This document shows, in pieces, positions 33,467 to 42,212 of a stretch of DNA of 64,000 nt. Position numbers and translations under genes: made by a program. The stretch spans positions 644,979-708,978 of the forward strand of contig CP089931.1 in assembly GCA_021307325.1 (NCBI GenBank). Reading direction: 5' to 3'. Position 1 is the stretch's first letter. Every line of letters starts with the position of its first letter. The DNA comes from Peptoniphilus sp. GNH (lineage in GTDB: Bacteria > Bacillota > Clostridia > Tissierellales > Peptoniphilaceae). Below the pieces are notes generated by a model. That model saw only the letters and a list, made by a program, of their open reading frames with translations, made no database searches and was not told the DNA's origin.

Positions 33467-34537
33467 ATGCAGGCAGGTGGCAGAAAAAAAGTCGTGCTAG
33501 GCATGAGCGGCGGGGTGGACTCTTCTGTGGCTGCTATTCTTCTTAAAGATGCCGGTTATGATGTGATCGGAGTTTTTATGAAAAACTGGGACGATTCAGA
33601 CGATTCTACTTGCACAGCAAGAAAAGACTATCTTGATGTTGTGAGAGTTTGTGGTGAGTTGGATATTCCCTATTTCACTGTGAATTTTGAAAAGGAATAC
33701 AGAGATAGAGTTTTCTCATATTTTTTAAAAGAATATGACAATGGTAGAACTCCCAACCCAGATGTCCTGTGCAACACCGAGATCAAATTTAAAGCCTTTT
33801 TAGATCATGCCCTTAAATTGGATGCTGACTACATCGCCATGGGGCACTATGCTAGAACTATGACTAAGGATGGAAAAACCTATCTTTTGAAAGGACTTGA
33901 TAACAACAAGGATCAGTCTTACTTTTTATCCAGGGTTCCAGAAGAAGCCTTGAAAAAAGCCCTCTTTCCTATTGGAGACTTACAAAAATCAAAAGTTCGT
34001 GAAATTGCAAAAGAATATAAGCTTGCGACAGCAGAAAAAAAAGACTCAACTGGGATTTGTTTTATAGGCGAAAGAGATTTCAACGAATTTTTAGATAAGT
34101 TTCTCTTTACTAAAGAAGGCCCCATATACTCAGTAGAAGGACAATACCTCGGCAAGCATTCTGGTCTTATCCACTATACGATTGGTCAAAGGCGAGGTTT
34201 AGGTATAGGTGGCATAGGAACAGGCGAACCTTTTTTCGTAGCTTCTAAAGATTTGGATAAAAATATTTTGTATGTAGCTCAAGGTATAAATCACCCTGCT
34301 CTTTATGAAAGTTCTCATGAAGTGGAAAATTTGTTTTGGATTAATGAAAGTCCTACTTTCCCTCTGAAAATTAATTGTAAGATAAGATATAGGGCAGCGG
34401 ATGTTGGTGCTAGTTTAGATTTTATTGATGGTAAATACCTTGTAAATTTTGAAAAGCCTTTAAAGGGAGTAACCCCTGGTCAAGTTTGTGTCTTTTATGA
34501 TGGCGAAATTTGCCTTGGCTCGGGAATTTTTAAATAA
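33467..34537 (+). CDS. mnmA: tRNA 2-thiouridine synthase MnmA
   Basis: Adds sulfur to U34 of tRNAs for Lys, Glu and Gln. The 356-residue protein has the PP-loop LGMSGGVDSSVAAILL, GVFMKNWD, the catalytic cysteine in PDVLCNTEIKF near residue 101, the second cysteine in DSTGICFIGERDF near residue 197, and the C-terminal barrel (LHYTIGQRRGLGIGG-like region). The ATG follows GGAGGTGG. rplY starts 13 bases after its stop codon. No cysteine desulfurase gene is adjacent. Confidence 0.96.
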   Translation: MQAGGRKKVVLGMSGGVDSSVAAILLKDAGYDVIGVFMKNWDDSDDSTCTARKDYLDVVRVCGELDIPYFTVNFEKEYRDRVFSYFLKEYDNGRTPNPDVLCNTEIKFKAFLDHALKLDADYIAMGHYARTMTKDGKTYLLKGLDNNKDQSYFLSRVPEEALKKALFPIGDLQKSKVREIAKEYKLATAEKKDSTGICFIGERDFNEFLDKFLFTKEGPIYSVEGQYLGKHSGLIHYTIGQRRGLGIGGIGTGEPFFVASKDLDKNILYVAQGINHPALYESSHEVENLFWINESPTFPLKINCKIRYRAADVGASLDFIDGKYLVNFEKPLKGVTPGQVCVFYDGEICLGSGIFK

Positions 34538-34549
34538 ATGGAGGATATA

Positions 34550-35194
34550 ATGGAAAAATTAAAAGTTAGTTTGAGAGATTCAGTTGGTAAAAATAAGGTT
34601 GACAAGCTTAGAGTCGAAAACCTTGTGCCAGGTGTTATTTACGGAAATAACAAGGGCAGCAGAAACATTTCTGTTGTTGAAAAAGACCTTGTTAAAATTG
34701 TAGAAGAAGCAGGTACTTCAAACATTATTGATATTGACCTTGACGGTCAACCTTGCAAGGTGCTTTTTAAAGAAATTCAAAATCACCCCTTCAAGAATAA
34801 AATTGTTCACTTCGATATGTTTGAAATCAACATGTCTGAAAAGATTAGAATTTCTATCCCAGTTGTTTTGGAAAACAGAGATGAAATCAGAGTTCAACCT
34901 TCAATTCTTTTCCAATCACTTGATGAAGTTGAAATCGAAGTGCTTCCTGGAGATCTTCCATCAGAAGCAGTATTTGATGTTCAAAATATGCAAATCGGCG
35001 ATGTTATAACTGTAGCAGATCTTGATGTCAGCAAAAATGACAAAATTGAAGTTCTAACAGAAGCTGATACAACTGTAGCTTCTCTATCTGAACCAAAATC
35101 TGAAGAAGAAATTGACGAAGAACTTTCAGCTGATACAAGTGCTTCTGCAGAAGTGCCAACAGTTGGAGAAACAAAGGAAAAAGAAGAAGAATAA
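34550..35194 (+). CDS. rplY: 50S ribosomal protein L25 (general stress protein Ctc)
   Basis: 5S rRNA-binding protein of 214 residues with the long TL5/Ctc architecture: an L25 beta-barrel (LKVSLRDSVGKNKVDKLR, VPGVIYGNNKG, VLFKEIQNHPFKNKIVHFDM), a C-terminal TL5 domain (VEIEVLPGDLPSEAVFDV), and an acidic tail. The start at 34550 after GGAGG is preferred to an in-frame ATG at 34538. Likely co-transcribed with mnmA. Confidence 0.95.
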   Translation: MEKLKVSLRDSVGKNKVDKLRVENLVPGVIYGNNKGSRNISVVEKDLVKIVEEAGTSNIIDIDLDGQPCKVLFKEIQNHPFKNKIVHFDMFEINMSEKIRISIPVVLENRDEIRVQPSILFQSLDEVEIEVLPGDLPSEAVFDVQNMQIGDVITVADLDVSKNDKIEVLTEADTTVASLSEPKSEEEIDEELSADTSASAEVPTVGETKEKEEE

Positions 35195-35208
35195 TATTCC
35201 AATAAAAA

Positions 35209-35246
35209 CAAAAGACTGTCAAGCAAAGCACCTGACAGTCTTTTTA
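35209..35246 (+). terminator. Terminator after rplY
   Basis: AGACTGTCA pairs with TGACAGTCT, followed by TTTTT. Confidence 0.85.
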
Positions 35247-35267
35247 TTTTTATTTCTCAAAATAATC

Positions 35268-35309
35268 AAAAATCGACAGAAGCATAATAATCATCTCTGT
35301 CGATTTTTT
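35268..35309. terminator. Second hairpin terminator between rplY and ribU
   Basis: AAAATCGACAGA pairs with TCTGTCGATTTTTT; A- and T-rich flanks on both sides make it usable in both directions between these convergent genes. Confidence 0.75.
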
Positions 35310-35314
35310 AATTC

Positions 35315-35911
35315 TTATTTTAAAATTGGGCTTACTTTTTTGTAAAGTAAAATTGTAACTGCTGATACAGCCAATCCTTTTATGACATTAAAGGGAAGTA
35401 CGCAATAAATCATCATAGTTTTTAAGTCGCTTACCTTGGCTGTTACTTGAGTGCCCATAGCTATTATCTTATCTAGTCCCATGAATTTTCCATACAGTGG
35501 GAAAACTACAAAATAATTTGAAAGACAAGCTATAAGAGTCATGCTTATAATTCCAGCAAATAGAGAAATCACCGCTCCCTTATAGGTCTTATTTCTCTTG
35601 TAGATTATGCCAGCAACAAGCGCAAATGCTGAAGATACTATAAAGTTTGAAAGCTCACCTACCGCCATGGTATGAGTTACACCAAGATGGATTAGATTTT
35701 TTACAAGGGCTATCAAAATACCTGCAACTGGACCCATGGCAAAGGTTCCTATAAGTGTCGGAACTTCAGCCAAGTCTAATTCCATAAATGGTGGAGCTAT
35801 AAAAGCAAGTGGCATTTTTATAAACATCAATAAAAATCCAATACCTGCCAACATGGCAATCTTAACAAGTCCAATAGTCTTACTTCTTACATTTGTGTTT
35901 ACATTGTTCAT
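35315..35911 (-). CDS. ribU: Riboflavin ECF transporter S component RibU
   Basis: Membrane protein of 198 residues that binds riboflavin and works with the shared ECF energising module. Six hydrophobic segments, with ELDLAEVPTLIGTFAMGPVA and ALVKNLIHL typical of RibU. The identification is strongly supported by an FMN riboswitch upstream. A longer frame to 35989 runs through the riboswitch and is rejected; the ATG at 35911 follows GGGAGGAAG. Riboflavin supply matters for the covalent flavins of Rnf. Confidence 0.94.
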   Translation of the reverse strand: MNNVNTNVRSKTIGLVKIAMLAGIGFLLMFIKMPLAFIAPPFMELDLAEVPTLIGTFAMGPVAGILIALVKNLIHLGVTHTMAVGELSNFIVSSAFALVAGIIYKRNKTYKGAVISLFAGIISMTLIACLSNYFVVFPLYGKFMGLDKIIAMGTQVTAKVSDLKTMMIYCVLPFNVIKGLAVSAVTILLYKKVSPILK

Positions 35912-35941
35912 AATATTTCTTCCTCCCATATTTTTAGGCAT

Positions 35942-36090
35942 AAAAAAATGCCCATAATGGGGCAGGTTGCATAAGCAATCTTCTTTCATCCAGACTCTAC
36001 TGTCGGTTTCGGAATTGCACCGAATCGGAGTATAAAACTCTCGCGGACTTTACCGCCGGTGAGGACTTTCACCTCGCCCCGAAGATATTA
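35942..36090 (-). promoter_or_regulatory. FMN riboswitch (RFN element) with terminator
   Basis: Minus strand: ATCTTCGGGGCGAGGTGAAA, TCCTCACCGGCGGTAAAG, GTCCGCGAG, GGTGCAATTCCGAAACCGAC and GGATGAAAGAAGAT are the conserved RFN blocks (about 35978-36086). The platform is a hairpin TGCCCCATTATGGGCA followed by TTTTTTT (35942-35964). FMN binding is expected to favour this terminator and shut off ribU. A TATAAT at 36098-36103 is the probable -10. Confidence 0.96.
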
Positions 36091-36185
36091 CGTATTTATT
36101 ATACATCATTAGTCTATATTTTGAAAGATATATTTTCTCATATTCATTATTTACTAGCTGCTAGTATCAATTAATTCAAATAAAT

Positions 36186-36268
36186 AAAAAAGATGGTTTT
36201 TATTTTACAAACCTAAAATTGTTTTTACTTTCATTTTTAGGCAAGCCAAGTATAACCATCTCTTTTTT
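36186..36268 (-). terminator. Terminator after carbamate kinase gene
   Basis: On the minus strand GATGGTT and AACCATC form the outer arms and CCTAAAA/TTTTAGG the inner arms of a long hairpin, followed by TTTTTTA. It ends the citrulline/ornithine cluster. Confidence 0.6.
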
Positions 36269-36274
36269 TATTTT

Positions 36275-37201
36275 TTATTTTATCCAAGTCCCTGTTTTTC
36301 CTTCGAGACCCTCAAGGGCCTTTTCAAGAGAAGTTATTAGGGCTTGTCTACCCTTTTTAGACTTTACAAATTCTAAGGCGGCTTCTATTTTAGGCTTCAT
36401 AGAACCCTCAGCAAATTCTTCGGCCCTTAGATATTCTTCTGCTTTTTTGGGGCTAAGTTCAGATAAAAACTCTTGATTGGGTCTTCCAAATTTTATAGCT
36501 ACTTTTTCAATCGCTGTAAGTATTATAAGTATGTCGGCATCTACAAGCTCTGCCAATTTAGCAGATGTGAAGTCCTTGTCTATAACAGCATCTACTCCTT
36601 CAAGAAAATCCCCCTTGTCAATAACTGGCACTCCTCCGCCACCTGCTGCTATCACAATAATGCCATTTTTATATAAAAGCTCTATTGATTTTTTTTCTAC
36701 TATATCATAAGGCTTAGGAGATGGCACCACCCTTCTATATCCTCTCCCGGCATCTTCTTTTATCACAAATCCCTTGTCTTTAAGTTTATCGGCTTCTTCT
36801 TTTGTGTAAAAGGCTCCTATTGGTTTTGTTGGATTTTTAAAAGCCGGGTCATCTTTGTCTACTAGAGTTTGGGTTATGATAGATGCGACCGTCTCATCCA
36901 TTTTTCTAGATCTCAATTCATTTTCTATGGCATTTTGAAGATGGTAGCCGATGTAGCCTTGGCTCATTGCACCGCACTCTGGAAAAGGCATAAGTTCTGT
37001 ATTTGTTTCTGATTTTGAGGCTGTATCCATTGCAAGCTTTATCATCCCTACTTGCGGACCATTTCCATGTGAAATAATCACCTTATTTTTTTTTAAAACA
37101 AGATCCACTATGGCTTTTGCGGTTATTTTTACAGCAGCTTTTTGTTCTTCTGGTGTATTCCCAAGAGCATTGCCACCAAGTGCCAGTACAATTTTTTTCA
37201 T
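36275..37201 (-). CDS. arcC: Carbamate kinase
   Basis: Converts carbamoyl phosphate and ADP to ATP, CO2 and ammonia, the energy-yielding step of arginine/citrulline fermentation. The 308-residue protein has IVLALGGNALGNTPEEQ, VIISHGNGPQVGMI, PECGAMSQGYIGYHLQNAI and VIAAGGGGVPVI, all family motifs. Last gene of a minus-strand series with ornithine carbamoyltransferase, a transporter and two LOR/SDH-domain proteins; 20 bases separate it from the gene upstream. Confidence 0.97.
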   Translation of the reverse strand: MKKIVLALGGNALGNTPEEQKAAVKITAKAIVDLVLKKNKVIISHGNGPQVGMIKLAMDTASKSETNTELMPFPECGAMSQGYIGYHLQNAIENELRSRKMDETVASIITQTLVDKDDPAFKNPTKPIGAFYTKEEADKLKDKGFVIKEDAGRGYRRVVPSPKPYDIVEKKSIELLYKNGIIVIAAGGGGVPVIDKGDFLEGVDAVIDKDFTSAKLAELVDADILIILTAIEKVAIKFGRPNQEFLSELSPKKAEEYLRAEEFAEGSMKPKIEAALEFVKSKKGRQALITSLEKALEGLEGKTGTWIK

Positions 37202-37221
37202 CTATATTTATCCTCCGATTT

Positions 37222-38319
37222 TTAGCTATTATTCAAGGCTCTATCCACATTTCTAATAAAGTCTTGGACATTTGTCACCATGGAAACAGCTGTCACTGTC
37301 CCCCGGTCTGATAATTTATTTACAGCAAATTCTTGAATATCAATTGTATACATATAAACAGGTCTTACTCTGCCATCAAACACATTGTAAGAAGGGGTCA
37401 TATTGCCAGTCGCAATTGTAAATAGAATCGCCGACATCATTATTATAGTAGTCGTCTTTCTCGAATGTTTTCGCATCTCATCTTGAGCTTGATATACATT
37501 GTTTATAGTCTCAGGAAGGCCAAGCCTATCACGAATTGTGCCAGCTATCACAAGCGGCACATTCATATCAAAACAAGCCTTTATAAATCCATCTTTTACA
37601 AGGCCTGACTCCACTAATTTTTTAGTAGAGCCATACTTTCTTGAAAGGTTTATTGTCTCGAAAAGATTTCTGGTAGTATTTTGTTCTTTTTCAAAGTGTT
37701 CTTGTCCCCAAGATGTATTAAAAATTCCCTTTTCCAAATCAAATGCAGCTGTTTCCGTACCGCAAAAGATAGCTTGAACATATCCATTTCTAACCAATCT
37801 CTCCAAGGCGAGCCTTGAATCTCTGTCAAGGGAAACGGCTGCTCCCACAATTAGAGTTACATAGCCTCCATTTGCTTTTTCATGCTTCAAAACCTCATAA
37901 AGATTGTCATAGTCTATTGAAAAAGCAGTTTCTCTAGAACGACCAGATCTAAATGCAAAAGTATCAGTATTTTCTTCTTCGGGCAAAAATCCTTGTGTAA
38001 AGACATAAATGCCCTCGGAAGCATCCTCTGTACGTCCGATAACCACCTTGTCACCCTTTTTTAAATTTCTAAATTCTACTATGTCAACCGCTTCTTCACC
38101 AGGTTTATCCTTGGCTACACAAACTGTATCCATTCTAGATTGAGCTGCCAAAACCCACTTGCCATTTATTTTAAAATACTCTGGATATACGGAAAGAGCG
38201 TGATAATTTTTAGGACTAAGTCCATCGACTTTAACTTCTTCGAGCTTGACATCGGGCGCATTTTTCAAAAATTCTTGGCTAAAGTCAGGATGATGATATT
38301 TAGGCATTTCAAATTTCAT
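37222..38319 (-). CDS. LOR/SDH-domain protein (TIGR00300-like), diverged paralogue
   Basis: The 365-residue protein is a paralogue of the next gene upstream; shared features include the PDFS start, the KVDGLSPKNY/KKDGVAPDDF region, the GPAV/GAAV segment and VTNVQDF near the end. Family motifs are altered: the block that reads SGSIRDDGPLPEV in the paralogue is AGTIRDRLGLPET (residues 259-271), HDLE is FDLE, and ATMLHSL is SAILFTI. The substrate may therefore differ, or it may be a structural partner of the neighbour (inference). The ATG at 38319 follows AAGGGGG, one base after the upstream stop codon. Confidence 0.75.
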   Translation of the reverse strand: MKFEMPKYHHPDFSQEFLKNAPDVKLEEVKVDGLSPKNYHALSVYPEYFKINGKWVLAAQSRMDTVCVAKDKPGEEAVDIVEFRNLKKGDKVVIGRTEDASEGIYVFTQGFLPEEENTDTFAFRSGRSRETAFSIDYDNLYEVLKHEKANGGYVTLIVGAAVSLDRDSRLALERLVRNGYVQAIFCGTETAAFDLEKGIFNTSWGQEHFEKEQNTTRNLFETINLSRKYGSTKKLVESGLVKDGFIKACFDMNVPLVIAGTIRDRLGLPETINNVYQAQDEMRKHSRKTTTIIMMSAILFTIATGNMTPSYNVFDGRVRPVYMYTIDIQEFAVNKLSDRGTVTAVSMVTNVQDFIRNVDRALNNS

Positions 38320-38320
38320 C

Positions 38321-39445
38321 TTAAAAGTCCCCCTTTTTAGCTTCATCTATTTGGCATCCATCTTTAGAAGTGACAAGAGCTCTTTCACAATTCACGACAA
38401 AATCCTGTACATTTGTCACCATGGGAACAAAAGCCATCAGTTCTCTTGCAGCGCCAACCTTGTTTACAACATTTTCGGTAACGTCTACTGAATACATATA
38501 TACTGGACAAATTTTGCCATTTTCCCTGATTTTATAACTCGATGCCATATTTGCAACAGATAAGCTGTGTAGCATGGTGGCTATGCAAATTATAAGCGTG
38601 GCCTTGTCCAATTCTTTTTTCGTTTCTCCAAGAGCCAAATCTGTATCTCCAATCACCTCTGGCAAGGGGCCATCATCTCTTATAGACCCAGACAATACAA
38701 GGGGTACATCCATTTTCAAAAGAGTCTTTACTATGCCATCTTTTACTTTGCCATCGGTTATAAATTTTTTAATTGAGCCGCTTGTCCTCACTTCATTTAA
38801 AAGGTCCAAGTGATTATAGTGACCCATGGGTACATTTTCTTGAGTGTAAATATTTTGTCCCAGGGCAGTTTGCAAAAAGCCACCTTCGAGATCGTGAGTG
38901 CACATGGCATTGCCTCCCAAGAGACTATTTATATATCCATTTTCTGCAAGTTTATTTAGGGCCCTTCTTGTGTCATAATCAAATACAACAGCTGGTCCCA
39001 AAACCCAAACAATATGACCGTCTTTTGCTTCTTTTTCATGCTTCATCAGTTCAAAAAGCAGATCATAATCTTTCGAAAATGATGTCTCGACAGCCTTTCC
39101 CTTAGTTGAGTAGATTTCTTTTGCAAATCCTTCTTTATAGACTAAAATTCCATTCTCAAGTCCTGCATTTCTTCCTACTACAACAAGATCATTTCTTTTT
39201 ATTTCTCTAATTTCTTTTATGAAAATTTTTTCATCTTTTAAAATTGCAACACAATTTAAAGAGTTGTGTTCAGGCAAAATCCACTCTCCCTTGTGCTTGT
39301 AAAAAGTCGGCATATGGCAGGTCAAATAAAAGTCATCTGGTGCTACACCATCTTTTTTTGCTTCTTCTACTTTTATATTTGCAGCACTTTTATACTCTTC
39401 TTTCGAGAAATCTGGTAATACAAATTCTGGTAATTTGAATGTCAT
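38321..39445 (-). CDS. LOR/SDH-domain protein, archaeal-type ornithine cyclodeaminase-like
   Basis: The 374-residue protein matches the TIGR00300/LOR-SDH family, which includes the archaeal ornithine cyclodeaminase and the C-terminal domain of cyanobacterial ArgZ/AgrE. Motifs, from memory of the family: GPAVVFDYDTRRALNKL (150-166), GGNAMCTHDLEGG (177-189), GHYNHL (208-213), SGSIRDDGPLPEV (252-264) and ATMLHSLSVANM (289-300). Predicted reaction: NAD-dependent ornithine to proline plus ammonia. The setting between ornithine carbamoyltransferase and carbamate kinase supports ornithine as substrate, but activity is inferred. Start after AGGAGG. Confidence 0.78.
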   Translation of the reverse strand: MTFKLPEFVLPDFSKEEYKSAANIKVEEAKKDGVAPDDFYLTCHMPTFYKHKGEWILPEHNSLNCVAILKDEKIFIKEIREIKRNDLVVVGRNAGLENGILVYKEGFAKEIYSTKGKAVETSFSKDYDLLFELMKHEKEAKDGHIVWVLGPAVVFDYDTRRALNKLAENGYINSLLGGNAMCTHDLEGGFLQTALGQNIYTQENVPMGHYNHLDLLNEVRTSGSIKKFITDGKVKDGIVKTLLKMDVPLVLSGSIRDDGPLPEVIGDTDLALGETKKELDKATLIICIATMLHSLSVANMASSYKIRENGKICPVYMYSVDVTENVVNKVGAARELMAFVPMVTNVQDFVVNCERALVTSKDGCQIDEAKKGDF

Positions 39446-39531
39446 ACTTGTCCTCCTATTTTTATACTAATGATGCCTGATTTTCTATATTGGGTTTGAA
39501 GTTTATGCTCCGAATCTTTTTCTGATTTTAG

Positions 39532-40689
39532 CTATCCAAGTAGGCTCCAAAGTAAGTGGGCTGCAATACCAGCTCCTATTCCACCTATGGTGTGGCACAA
39601 GATTGCACTGCCTGTCATTTCTTTTGTTTCAAGCGCATCCATCATAGCTATGTGAGTTGACAAATAGCCAGACCAACACATACATATTGAGGTGAATACA
39701 GCTACATCATTGCCACCTACTATTCCCTTGCTAGACATATCTGCTACCATTCCTAGAGCAGCTCCAGATGAACCCAAGGCTGTTATGGGTACTGCTATTG
39801 CTTCTGGACTTGTAAACCCAAAAAGAGGATTCACAATAAAAGAAATTTTTTCGCCAATAAGAGGTAGAATTGCTATGCCCTCGTTAGCAGCACCAGTATA
39901 GATTCCCCCTTCTCCCGGTCCATTGGTAAGCATAAGTACAATTGTACAAATTAAACAAACCCCAGGTATTATTGCAATCCCCATATCAACGCCGACCCTG
40001 CCCCCGTCTAAAAGGGCTGTTATAAATCTAGAACCTATAGAACCATCTCTGATTCTTCTATATCCTTTTGGAATATCGTCGCAGGCATTTGTCTTAACCA
40101 TTTCACTTGTACCATAGTATTTTTTTGTCTTTATAATCATAAGCCTTACCGAAATTATGGATCCGACTATAGCTCCCAAAAGTCCTATAAGAGCTCCCTT
40201 GATTGCCCCATCTATGGGTAGGGCCATCATAGATGTTACAGTTATAAGCCCCATACCAAAAGCCGTTCCCAAGTTTGTGAGGGCTGGCATTTGATACTTT
40301 TTAAAATATTTTCTAAAGTTGTCATCATAGGCAAGAGTTAAAATTGCTGGATTATCAGACATAAAACAATTTAACATTCCAAGAGAACTGGCCCCTGGCA
40401 GATCATAAACAGGTTTCATTACAACTGCAAGAAGTCTGTTTACAAGAGCAATCACTCCAAATTCTGAAAATATGGCAGAAATCCCCCCTGCCAAAACTGC
40501 AACGCCCATAAGGTAAAAACAAACATTAATCAAAAGATCAAAAGACGTACGCATCATCGTCTTGATCATATTTGTCCCACCCATCTTGTTGCCCATGTAA
40601 ATAAAGAGGGCAAAGAAAAATATAAGAAATATAGGAGCCTCAATACCTATTTCTTTTTTATAATTTTTTTTAATATTCTTTTCTTCCAT
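39532..40689 (-). CDS. Gate-domain membrane transporter, possibly for citrulline/ornithine
   Basis: Polytopic membrane protein of 385 residues with about nine or ten hydrophobic helices. FYLMGVAVLAGGISAIFSEF and SSLGMLNCFMSDNPAILTLA, plus a later repeat with GVDMGIAIIPGVCLI, resemble the nucleoside-recognition (Gate) family that includes SpmA/SpmB and YjiG/YjiH proteins. The substrate is not evident from sequence. Its place inside the ornithine carbamoyltransferase-carbamate kinase cluster suggests uptake of citrulline or arginine, or exchange for ornithine or proline (inference). Confidence 0.75.
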   Translation of the reverse strand: MEEKNIKKNYKKEIGIEAPIFLIFFFALFIYMGNKMGGTNMIKTMMRTSFDLLINVCFYLMGVAVLAGGISAIFSEFGVIALVNRLLAVVMKPVYDLPGASSLGMLNCFMSDNPAILTLAYDDNFRKYFKKYQMPALTNLGTAFGMGLITVTSMMALPIDGAIKGALIGLLGAIVGSIISVRLMIIKTKKYYGTSEMVKTNACDDIPKGYRRIRDGSIGSRFITALLDGGRVGVDMGIAIIPGVCLICTIVLMLTNGPGEGGIYTGAANEGIAILPLIGEKISFIVNPLFGFTSPEAIAVPITALGSSGAALGMVADMSSKGIVGGNDVAVFTSICMCWSGYLSTHIAMMDALETKEMTGSAILCHTIGGIGAGIAAHLLWSLLG

Positions 40690-40782
40690 CTAATCCCCTT
40701 CTAATTTTCATAAAATTTCATATGCACTCTTTAGATTTATTAAAAATCTGTATTTAGAGCAATAAACCCTCAAACTAAAAAA

Positions 40783-40883
40783 TCCGAGGATATCCCAAAC
40801 TCTAGTTTTAATTTCCCGATAAAACCTTCAAATCTTTTAGGATATCCCGAATTTATGTTTAATGATTTTATTTATGTAGCGGG
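40783..40883 (-). promoter_or_regulatory. Repeat- and hairpin-containing spacer between arcB and the transporter gene
   Basis: AGGATATCCC occurs twice (40788-40797 and 40839-40848); its core GGATATCC is self-complementary, so the copies can pair with each other around a 43-base loop. A further hairpin GGGAGA-AGAT-TCTCCC lies at about 40880-40895. The 266-base gap in an otherwise tight cluster suggests attenuation, RNA processing or an internal promoter. Details are inferred. Confidence 0.4.
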
Positions 40884-40955
40884 AGAAGATTCTCCCTTAA
40901 AAAGTTTATTATAAATTAATCAAACTAGAACTTTATTTTACAATAAATATCATAT

Positions 40956-41948
40956 TTAGCATAGAGTTGCATACATTATAGCCTTTATTGTATGCATTCT
41001 ATTTTCAGCTTGATCAAATACATATGATTGTTTTGATTCAAATACTTCGTCTGTTACTTCTATTGCATCCATTCCATACTTTTCATAAATTTCTTGTCCT
41101 ACCTTTGTTCCCTTGTCATGAAAAGCTGGAAGGCAATGCAAGAAGATTGCTTCTTTATCTGCATTTGCCATAATTTCCTTAGTCACTTGATATGGCTTTA
41201 AAATCTTAATTCTCTTTTCCCATTCCTCAGCTGGTTCGCCCATAGATACCCAAACATCAGTATAAATGACATTTGCTCCCTTAGATGCAGCCTTCACATC
41301 TTCTGTGAGTTCTATTGTAGAAAAGTTTTCAGCAGCTATTTTTTTGGCTAGCTTGACAAGCTCCTCTTCTGGGAAGAGTTCTTTAGGAGCACAAGCTACA
41401 AAATTGATTCCCAACTTAGCGCAAACAATCATCAAAGAATTTGCCATATTGTTTCTGGCATCCCCAAAATACACAAACTTCAAACCTTTTGAGTATCCGA
41501 AGTGTTCTTCAATAGTAAGCACATCTGCTAACATTTGAGTCGGGTGCCACTTATCTGTAAGTCCATTCCAAACCGGAACACCGGCATACTTTGCAAGTTC
41601 TTCAACATGTTCTTGTTTAAACCCTCTAAACTCAATTCCATCATACATTCTGCCAAGAACCCTTGCTGTATCCGCAACCGATTCCTTATGCCCCATTTGG
41701 GAGCCAGTTGGGTCAAGGTAAGTAACCCCCATGCCCAGATCATATCCTGCGACTTCGAAAGAGCATCTAGTTCTTGTAGAAGTTTTTTCAAATATTATAG
41801 CAATGTTTTTTCCTTCCAAGTACTTGTGAGGAACGCCCGCTCTTTTCATTGATTTAAAATCTTTTGAAAGTTCAAGTAAATAACGAATGTCATCCGAACT
41901 AAAATCAATCAACTTTAAGAAAGACTTACCTCTAAAATTTTTTGCCAT
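40956..41948 (-). CDS. arcB: Ornithine carbamoyltransferase (probably catabolic)
   Basis: Interconverts citrulline plus phosphate with ornithine plus carbamoyl phosphate. The 330-residue protein has the carbamoyl-phosphate motif [15 protein letters not shown], the [12 protein letters not shown] loop, [12 protein letters not shown], the ornithine loop DVWVSMGE and the catalytic HCLPAFHD. Length and the operon with carbamate kinase favour the catabolic direction (arcB). No arginine deiminase, argG or argH gene lies in the window, so arginine may be processed elsewhere or citrulline imported. Confidence 0.95.
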   Translation of the reverse strand: MAKNFRGKSFLKLIDFSSDDIRYLLELSKDFKSMKRAGVPHKYLEGKNIAIIFEKTSTRTRCSFEVAGYDLGMGVTYLDPTGSQMGHKESVADTARVLGRMYDGIEFRGFKQEHVEELAKYAGVPVWNGLTDKWHPTQMLADVLTIEEHFGYSKGLKFVYFGDARNNMANSLMIVCAKLGINFVACAPKELFPEEELVKLAKKIAAENFSTIELTEDVKAASKGANVIYTDVWVSMGEPAEEWEKRIKILKPYQVTKEIMANADKEAIFLHCLPAFHDKGTKVGQEIYEKYGMDAIEVTDEVFESKQSYVFDQAENRMHTIKAIMYATLC

Positions 41949-42097
41949 TTAAAACACTCCTTTTAAAATATTAATTCATTCTTTTTGCAATTGGCTTATG
42001 CCATTTTACACTTAATATTCTATCTGCGAAACATTTATTATAAATTTTTTAAATTTTATAACTTTAATAAAAATTTCCTAACAGAACTCAGATTTTA

Positions 42098-42113
42098 TAA
42101 ATATACATATTTA
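42098..42113. promoter_or_regulatory. AT-rich palindrome upstream of arcB
   Basis: TAAATATACATATTTA is a 16-base near-perfect palindrome (central AC mismatch), 150 bases before arcB. It is not a clear ARG box. It could be an operator or chance in AT-rich DNA. The remainder of the 264-base gap (41949-42212) holds the rplT terminator and a possible TATAAT near 42036. Confidence 0.25.
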
Positions 42114-42163
42114 TTTTACAAGAAAGAGCTTTATTATTTCAATGACTAAAAATAAATTGGCAA

Positions 42164-42191
42164 TAAAAAAGCAGGTGTCTTAATACACCTA
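42164..42191 (-). terminator. Terminator after rplT
   Basis: On the minus strand AGGTGT-ATTAAG-ACACCT is followed by GCTTTTTT. Confidence 0.8.
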
Positions 42192-42212
42192 CCATTCTAT
42201 TTGTACTTTATA

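Noticed and set aside
35912-35989. N-terminal extension of ribU
   Set aside because: It would be translated from the FMN riboswitch and its terminator hairpin; a proper ribosome-binding site lies before the ATG at 35911.
41949-42212. Classical ARG box upstream of ornithine carbamoyltransferase
   Set aside because: The AT-rich palindrome at 42098-42113 does not match the ArgR consensus well enough; left as an unassigned palindrome.
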